This document shows, in pieces, positions 7,766 through 16,700 of a stretch of 25,912 nucleotides of DNA. Within the stretch, counting starts at the first letter, position 1. The number at the start of each line of letters is the position of its first letter. The position numbers and the translations under genes are program-made. This DNA comes from Branchiostoma floridae. Lineage: Eukaryota > Chordata > Leptocardii > Amphioxiformes > Branchiostomatidae. The stretch is taken from assembly GCF_000003815.2 (NCBI RefSeq), contig NW_023365582.1, positions 1 through 25,912 of the forward strand, given 5' to 3'. A model generated the notes under the pieces. That model was given only the letters and a program-made list of their open reading frames with translations. It ran no database searches and was not told the DNA's origin.

Positions 7766-10700
7766 GTAGGTAAATACAGTTACCTGGTAGCCTCAATAGC
7801 AGACTTTTTAGCTGGGCATGGGGGGAGGGTGTGTGTTTTGTATTGTATTCTCAGATTGTGTACAGTCTGTAACAGCCACCCAGCTTAAAACAGTGTTAGA
7901 AACTGGATACAGTCAGAACTGAAAACAGCACAACTTAAGCATATCCAGGTTATTCCTTCCACATCATGTAGTGTAGTGTTTACTGTGTATGATACTACTA
8001 TAGTCAGTACGTGTCGCGAGACAGTACCGTGTATAGCAACGATGTTAAAGGTGATTAAGCTTTATCATCTCTATTCTTTAAGGTGGCAAACACCCAAAGC
8101 TTAGTGCTTTACTCAGATGTGCTGCACGCTGCATATCAATTGTTGCTTTAACATACATATGGTGACTTCGAATTCCGAAAACGTAGTTAGCTATAGTAGA
8201 GCATAACGGACAGGATTAGGTCTGGCCTCTGAGGACAACCACCATAACACAGGAACGAAAACCCTGACAATATCACCAAATCTTAATGTGCTATTTTTCG
8301 GTTATAGGAGTTCTCTATGGCGATGGCGAAGAGGGCTTACTTGCCGCGATGACGTCTAGCGCCCGTAGCCTCAACAGCAGCAAGGACCTGACGCTGACCG
8401 GCTTTCAGCTTGATAAAAGTACCCCAGGGTGTCCTTCCCACCTAGGTGAAAGGCCATTGTAATCTTTAGCTTCGCCAAGAAGATTATGTTTTTGCCTGAC
8501 TTGGGTCTGTATGTAGGTCAACAGCATATAACTCGAGAAATTGTGGATGGAACTTTTTTTATTTTTTGCAGGTGTGTAGCGGTTGTTGAAAGGCATGCCT
8601 AGTTCGAAAATGGGTTACCTGGCGTTTTCCTACGGTACATTAGCGAGCTTGGTATTTTTTTTGGTGTTTTTTCGGGAAGCATAAGTCAAAATGTAGCTGG
8701 GCGATTTCCACGATATTTGGCAGGTGTTTAGCGGTTGTGGAAAGGATTGTCATGTGCAAGAATGGTTTAGCTACCTTTTACCTATGGTGCTGTAGCTGGC
8801 TTTGTATGTAAGTGCGATTGTCTGTATGCAAGATAACTCGAGATGTTCTTGATGGATGCTAATGATATTTGGTTGATAGGTAGGGGACACAGAAAGGAAG
8901 GTCAAGTTCGATAATGGGCCTCCTGGCGACTTGTTTTGGTACTGCAAGTGAGCATCAAAGTTTGCGCCTAAATTTTCCAGAAGTGCCAGGTTCATGATTT
9001 TTTAATGGTGGATAGCTGTTGGTACTAGGAGTCAATGGTCTAATTTTGGGGCCCCTAGCAGCTTGTTTGGAACTGCAGTGGGTCTTATAGTTTGTAGCTT
9101 TTAAGAAGGATAACTGCAGAGGAGATTGATGGATATTTTTTTGTTTTTGGTAGCTAGGTACTTTGGTTGATTATCAACATCTATTTGATATAATTACTTA
9201 GGGAAAGTTATCCAATTAACAGAAATAAACAGTGTTTTCTATATACAGATGCATCTCATTTTGACCTATATTTAAGGACACAGCTGTTTGCCANNNNNNN
9301 NNNNNNNNNNNNNNNNNNNNNNNNNNNNNNNNNNNNNNNNNNNNNNNNNNNNNNNNNNNNNNNNNNNNNNNNNNNNNNNNNNNNNNNNNNNNNNNNNNNN
9401 NNNNNNNNNNNNNNNNNNNNNNNNNNNNNNNNNNNNNNNNNNNNNNNNNNNNNNNNNNNNNNNNNNNNNNNNNNNNNNNNNNNNNNNNNNNNNNNNNNNN
9501 NNNNNNNNNNNNCAACAGTGTACATAATTCATTTGTCACCAGTTGGCCAAGAAGGTTATCTTTGGTAGCATTTGTGGGTTTGTGAGGAACACAAGTTCAT
9601 GCAGTCATTTGCTAATGGGGTAGGTGCTATTTAGTAATACGTGAAAAAGACCTTAAAGTATTAATAAAGGCATGATTATTTGGCGACGGGATGTGTTCGA
9701 TGAACTCTAGTTTTGCATGAACCGAGTCAATGCCATGAGGAAAGGCCAAATGTAAAGTGCCGACATGTCACAACGTAATTTTGCTGTTTCATGAAGCTGT
9801 TGAAAGATAACGTCAAAGCTTACAAATGTAAGGGGGTAAGTAATATGTTTTCCTAGTATCATATGTCAGAGTAAAATTGTACATAATACTAACTTAAACA
9901 ATTGCACAAGGTACAAAGTATGCCATCTAATGCTACTGGTATATAACTACAGTGCAGTCTAATCTACATAATACAACAGTGGGTAGAATGAGATTTTAAA
10001 ATCATTGGTCAGGAGGAATTTCTATTTAGACGTTAATGTAAATTTATTTTCGTTCATATATTGGGCATGCTCGACTGACTTCTTTACTCTCCAGCTCGTG
10101 AACAGGACCGACTGCACGCCCTGATTCTGATGACCCCCCTCCCCTCCCACTGTACCTGCGGAGCTGCAGACGGACCACAGCTGGCTCCCGTGGTTGTGCG
10201 CATGTACCAACCGGATCTGGATACACCAGCTCTCCGCTCCAGGGTACTGGACATGTTCCCGTCCCCAGAGCAGCTGGCAACCATGTTGTTTGACGTCATG
10301 GAGGCCCTGGGCTGGAGGGAGACATATGTAGTGTACAATAAGCAGTCCGGTGGGTGGATGTTAATCGGTACTTGTGTTGTGCAAAAAATGGACAACAATA
10401 CCTGCTACAATTCAACAAGGGTCCGAACTGTTCGGGCGACTGGCTACTTGCATTACCATGCAGAGAAAGAAGAACACTTACTTGCTAGCCATTACTAACA
10501 GACTCTATTGTATTCGTGAAATAATGCCTTTGGCCTAGGGAAAAAATGTTATGTTTTCTGTTTCAGTACTGAAAGAAATAGGGTCGGTAGGTAGGGATTA
10601 TATTTTTTTCTTGTATTTTTAGGCTGGCCAAACTCTAGTAATGCATATTACATTACAACGCACACTTAAATACAGGAGGATACTTGTTTTTCAATGTCAA

Positions 10701-13700
10701 ACTTTGATTTTAATCTAATAGATACATTTATTCTTCATTAGATAGTACAAGCAGTGTTTTTATGATAATAGGAAGCAGGCTGAATACAAAATTCTAATTG
10801 GAAGCTATGTGAATCCAGTCTGCCCACCCAAAAAATGTCTATGGTCGGCACGTTTTTTAGGGTTGGTAGGGAAACAAGAAACATAACATTTCTTACGTTA
10901 TTGACTTTCTCAATTGATACAAAAACAGATTGTCATTGCCTTCACAGTGAAGTGGACACTTACATAGCCGCCCATTCGGGATTTACCCGGGCCTTTACCG
11001 GTGTCATAGATGTAATGTGCCTCTGATTGGCTATGAGTCGGACTGGGATATTTCAAAAGGACCTACAAGGTGCTAGCTTGGCAGGCTAGGCCAATTGTGC
11101 ACTTTGCAACCCCTGCTAAGCGTGATTGCAGAGTGCAGCCCATCTAATCAGGCTTGCAATATTTCTCCGATTTGCAGAGTTCTACAGTTCATTTAAAGCT
11201 CTACTCAACGAAGCAGGCTCCCGGAGACTCAGCATGTGGGCCAAGGAAGTTCCGGTTGCCATGGTTACAAAGAAGGACGATGACGTACTGAACGCCGTGT
11301 TGTATGACGTCAGCACTGCTGGACGAGAGAATGTGGTTCTGATGACGAGTGATGAACTTGTGGGAGTCATTCTGGACAAGGTCAGAGATTTAGATTTTTA
11401 TTTGGTTGCCAATTTGAATTCTATAAAATCATTACTGTCTGATTGACATAACAGATTGTTACCTGAACTATATACATGTATCAACTGCTAGAAACTTCTG
11501 AATGCCAAAACGTTTGTCCTTTTATGCCCAACAGGCTGTCGACATGCTGCTGCTTACATCGCAGAGCCGCTGGATCGTTACAAGCTTCGTGAGTAGAAAT
11601 TGGTTGATGACAGGGAGGCGTAGGTGGGATGGGCTGTAATTCTTCATCTTTACATTTCCTTCTTTTTATTTTTTGGGACCTTAATTCAAAAGGCCCTGGG
11701 TAGAAAATGAGCCACCTCCTAGTCCATATCAAGACTTGAATAGAGCTTTAACTATGTGTTTTGATACAAAGCACATTGCAATTGCCTTCACGATTAAGTT
11801 ATAAATTAACGCTTACATAGCCGCCCGTTCGGGATCTAATTTTATCTACTGCCAGGGGTATCATATATATATATATATATATATATGCCAAAAAAGAATT
11901 TGATGCAATGTATAATAGAATAGATCTCTGGAAAAGCCAGACTGAGCTTACTTCTCTATTTCTGCAGGATGTCCATGAAAGTCAGTTGCAGAGCGCACGG
12001 AACAGTGGAGCCCTCCTGACCCTGCTCCGCCCCTTCCCTGAGACACCCCCACCCTGGGGGCGTGATGCACCTGATGGACAGCTGTCTTACAGGACGCGGC
12101 TGGCTTTGGACGCAGTCAAGCTCGTGTCTAGCCTGTCTCCGGACCTGGTCACGGGGTACTCACGGAGGTCGGACTCTCTTTACCCGAGAGAGGGGGACTG
12201 CCGTGGGGGAATGTCAAAACATATATCAGAGGTAAGGCGTTGTTGGACTGTTCCTTAACCCCAAAATCTAGATCTGAATCATTAAGAGTGCAAAATTGAA
12301 TGTGAAAGAGCAAAATTCGTAAAATTACTTAATAGTTTATAGGGGTACGGATTTTATACCTTTTTCCGTAATTTGTCACTTGCAATGATGCCAAAGGACA
12401 CTAGTCTCCAAGCAGACACTTCGGTGCCAAAAGATCAAAGTATCAAAGCTGGGTAAGGAGTACAGCCGGCCAAATGGAGTCAAACGGGCACCGGTCGCAT
12501 AAACCCTCCTAGGCCGGCTTCACTCTGTCAGCTTTTGATACTAAAGGATGCTACCGTAGGATCTGCTTGGAAATTAAAAGGACACGGGCGGTATTCTGTA
12601 GTTGGAGAGAGACATAGGGCAGGAAAATGTACAACCTGTCAACCTGTGTGTGTGTGTGTTCGTGTCAGTGTATGAGGAGCCAAGTGCATGTGACTGGTTG
12701 ATTGAATGGATATTTCTGTCAGCAGGTGGGGACCTGGACTGCAGAAGACGCGGCTGAGATCCAGTCCAGATGGCAGAAACCCACCGAAACTCGCCTCCTC
12801 TCGGGACGGCACCTCCGAGTCTATACCGGTCTGGTAAGCTACGTCTTTACTTCACTCAAGACCAATATCTAGGTTGTCAAGTGTTCTTGGATCATTTAAC
12901 TGCAATCCGTCACCAGTTATGCTGAATCCATCTTGCTTTGCAGAGTAAACCATTCTTCATGAAGAAACCAGGCAAAAGTGGTGAGGCTGGGTCAACTCCG
13001 TATCAAGGCTATTTTGTAGACATGCTGGAGATGCTAGCTTCGCGCCTGAACTTCACCTGGGACATCACGCTTGGTAGTAGGGTGCGGCCTAGGATCATAG
13101 CAGCGGCTGAGTCGAAGAAGGTGGGTCCTGACCTTTTTTTGCTCTTTTTCCTGAACGAGTGTCTCACGAGATGAAGCAAAATATAGACTGTTCGTTGCTT
13201 CATTTCTTCCGCGGTAAGAGTTTCTTATTATTTTTGGTTTGGCTATACATAAATGTATTCTCTTTCCGACAATATTAGTCATTTCGTGTCTAAGAATTTG
13301 CGATAGGTTTAGAGTCCATTCCAAGACACCATGCGGATGTTTGTTGCCATTGTTTAGAATTGATTTTAAAGTTTTGTAATTATATGTCTCGGACATTTGA
13401 TACTTCAGAAATATTTTTAACACTGTTTCAACTTTATAAATATTTCCCTGGTCCTGTAAAACTTTGGAAATATTCATGGTGTGGAATTGGATACTTCTAA
13501 TGGTTTCTAAATAATGATAACAGCATTCTACCATTGTTTACCATTTTCTACCATTTTCTACCATTTTTTGTAAATGGTTCGGTGGGCTGGGAAGATAGCA
13601 ATTCACACATCCTTGCAAAGTATGGTTGGGTGCCATGCAAGAATGGCCCACCACAAAGGGTCCACCAGTGCCCAGCAGTGAAATCTAAAAATATACAGAT

Positions 13701-16700
13701 GCAACAATAGGGCTTACTTTTATGGGGGCAATAAACTAATTTTACAATTTGGCCAGGTTTACCATTTTTTGTAAATATTTGTAAATGTGAAATAATCACA
13801 GAGAGGTTTCACAATTATTCTAAATAAAGATATTTTTGTACAGTTACTTTCAAAATGTTTCTAAAATATTCAAAGAAATTCAAATAAATGAGTATTTTCT
13901 TAGTCAATTTTTTTAAAATAACTTATTTATTGTGGCTCAGATATTCTTTTATTCAAAATAATTCAGATTAATTATAAATATCGCCTAAAAACCCTCGTGG
14001 TGTCTTGGAATGGACTCTACTCCCACGTAAAAAGTCCAAAATTCGTCTTTAAAAATGGCAAAAACTAGAAAGATTTAAGAAACTGAAACTCGGTTGTTGC
14101 GATAGCTGGCGTGATTTCCTTCATTACCATACAAGGAAGCATTTCCTGGAGGAGATTGTCGCAACACTTGAGGGTACAATGCCTCCAATTGAGACCCCGA
14201 ATAACCGGGGGGGGGGGTGCACCCTGAAGTGTACAATGCTGACTCACTATCTCCGCAGGAATGATGAAGACGCGGACAGTTTAAGTTGCGTTTTGAAGTA
14301 CGCGCAGTATAAGACGTATTTTATAGGAATATTAGTCATTACATAAATACTACTATTCATGCAACCTGGCATCCCCTGTGTTCGAATCAGCGGTTGGCTT
14401 CTTAGAATCAACGGCCTTCCCTACTTGTCAATTTCCACAGTATGACTTGCTTCTAGTTGGCATGGCCATGCGCACTGGATATGCAGGCTGGGAAAAAGTC
14501 GAGTACTCCATCCCAATACGGACACGTGGTTACTTCCTGACCATGAAGAAGTCAAATCGTCATGAAGGTCAAGGCATCTTTCAGTTCATGGGACCATTTT
14601 CTGCGGAGGTTCGTATCAAAAACATTTTCAACCATGCATCTCATTAGTTGGTCAGTCAGTTTCGAATTCATGGCAGCAAGCCTTATCCTCCCAATAAAAG
14701 ATCGTTTTGTCTTTCGCAGGTGTGGCTCACCTTTGTGGCCGCTGTTGTGGGAGTAAGTCTTGTCATGGCGGCAAACGGCCGTCTGAACCCGTACGAGTGG
14801 TCCAAGGCAGCTGGGCGGGGAGAGGTGTCAGAGGAGGAGGCAGACAACCTCAGCCTCGTCAACAGTCTCTGGTAGGTTCGTTCGTGACTAGCAGCTTTTG
14901 ACGTGGAAGCCATCCGTGAGCCTATAGCATATTCACATAAACGATTTGAATAACCCTTTGCTAGTTATGACCCTGTAAAGAGTAAACCCATTCACTTTTT
15001 CTCCATTGTGATCTAATGTAGACGTGTGNNNNNNNNNNNNNNNNNNNNNNNNNNNNNNNNNNNNNNNNNNNNNNNNNNNNNNNNNNNNNNNNNNNNNNNN
15101 NNNNNNNNNNNNNNNNNNNNNNNNNNNNNNNNNNNNNNNNNNNNNNNNNNNNNNNNNNNNNNNNNNNNNNNNNNNNNNNNNNNNNNNNNNNNNNNNNNNN
15201 NNNNNNNNNNNNNNNNNNNNNNNNNNNNNNNNNNNNNNNNNNNNNNNNNNNNNNNNNNNNNNNNNNNNNNNNNNNNNNNNNNNNNNNNNNNNNNNNNNNN
15301 NNNNNNNNNNNNNNNNNNNNNNNNNNNNNNNNNNNNNNNNNNNNNNNNNNNNNNNNNNNNNNNNNNNNNNNNNNNNNNATCATTGACTAACGAACACATG
15401 TCACAATTATAGAATTTCCATCATTAATCATCGAGCGGTTTTGCAATTTTTACATTAATTACGCAAATAAGTTCCTCATTACCATATTTTGTTTCTGTTT
15501 ATATTCCACCTATCATAATCAACAAATGTTACATTTATTGAAGTCCAGTTATTGCAAACAATGGAATTATACAATTTCCTCATTAATTATGCAAATTAAG
15601 TCCTCATTTGCATAACATGCATATCATTATGAACATCTTTGCCCAAGCTAACTACATGCCTACAATGATGCCAATCCGCCAATCCTTTCTGCAGTTATCC
15701 TCTTTGGAATAAAGCCAACAAATAAAACTAAAGGTTGTGCGTCCAGATAAAATGACGTAGCATATTTCCATATAGTCACTGTACTTTTGTCCTTTCGATA
15801 ACGCTCGTTGTATTTTTCTTGGACGTACTACTTCTCCAGCCAACTTAGCTGCCTTCCTGTCCAGACCATCAACAGAGCGGAGCATCAGGAGCCTGGCTGA
15901 TCTGGCTCGCCAGACGGACGTGCCGTACGGGACCTACAAGGGATACACCATCGTCAAGTTCTTGAAGAAGTCTCAGGAGGAACCTTTTAAGACCATCGGT
16001 CGATATCTGGACAAGAATTCAGGTACATGAAGAAGAATAGATCGATCCATATCGACCATATGAAAAGGGTCAAGCTCTCTTTGTCGTTGATGATATTACG
16101 TTGTGATGCAATTTTAATTGCATCAATCCAGAACCAATTCTCATAGCAGTGGCAAAAGCATTTTTCCAGTCTTGATTATACCCCCGTCACATTAGGCGAA
16201 AATCGATCGGAAGACTAGTCTACGAGCTCTAAATGACATTTTCGTGAGTAAGACGTCCGGTGTTTTTTTAGGGATTTTTAGGGATCGCCGTCGGTTTTCA
16301 GGAGTCGTACGATGATGGCGGTGCAGCGAAACATGTTCTTAACATAAGTGACAAGTCGCATGAGATCACAGAGCTCGTTACCGAGTCGCAGATCGTGCGT
16401 GCAAATCGCGCGTACCTCGCAAGGGTATCGGTCGATATTCGATTGATAGCCATGCGTCAATCCAGCACAGACCTAGTTATTAATCATCGAGCGCAAATCG
16501 GATGGCGAACGCCCGTCAGTCGGACGACGTTCGGAAGACATTTGCCCTACTTCCGTTTGTTTACACATACTGAATGTCTGGAAATGTCAGGGTAATTCTG
16601 ACATTGTGGCCCCTGTGGTAGTATGTAGGCTGGCTTTCTGAAACACTTTCTTTTCTTGTGTCATTTCTATTATGGCCGCGCACTCCATTCATTGATTAAA

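Larger units (their letters stand above)
7121..10604 (+). repeat. Duplicated segment, copy B (promoter plus iGluR exons 1-3)
   Basis: This is the partner of 2781-4991. It begins at the right edge of a 100-N gap and stays collinear to the start of intron 3, interrupted by the insertion at 8468-9710. This copy is continuous with exons 4-14 and is taken as the real 5' end of the central gene. Confidence 0.92.

Noticed and set aside
11126-11177. Met start upstream of exon 4
   Set aside because: This is intron sequence before the TTTGCAG acceptor; the protein is already open from exons 1-3.
12643-12660. GT-rich stretch as a possible regulatory repeat
   Set aside because: It is a short (GT)n run in intron 6 with no further structure.
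16278-16460. 60-codon minus-strand frame in the intron 12 element
   Set aside because: It shows no transposase signature and is too short; it is kept only as part of the non-autonomous element.
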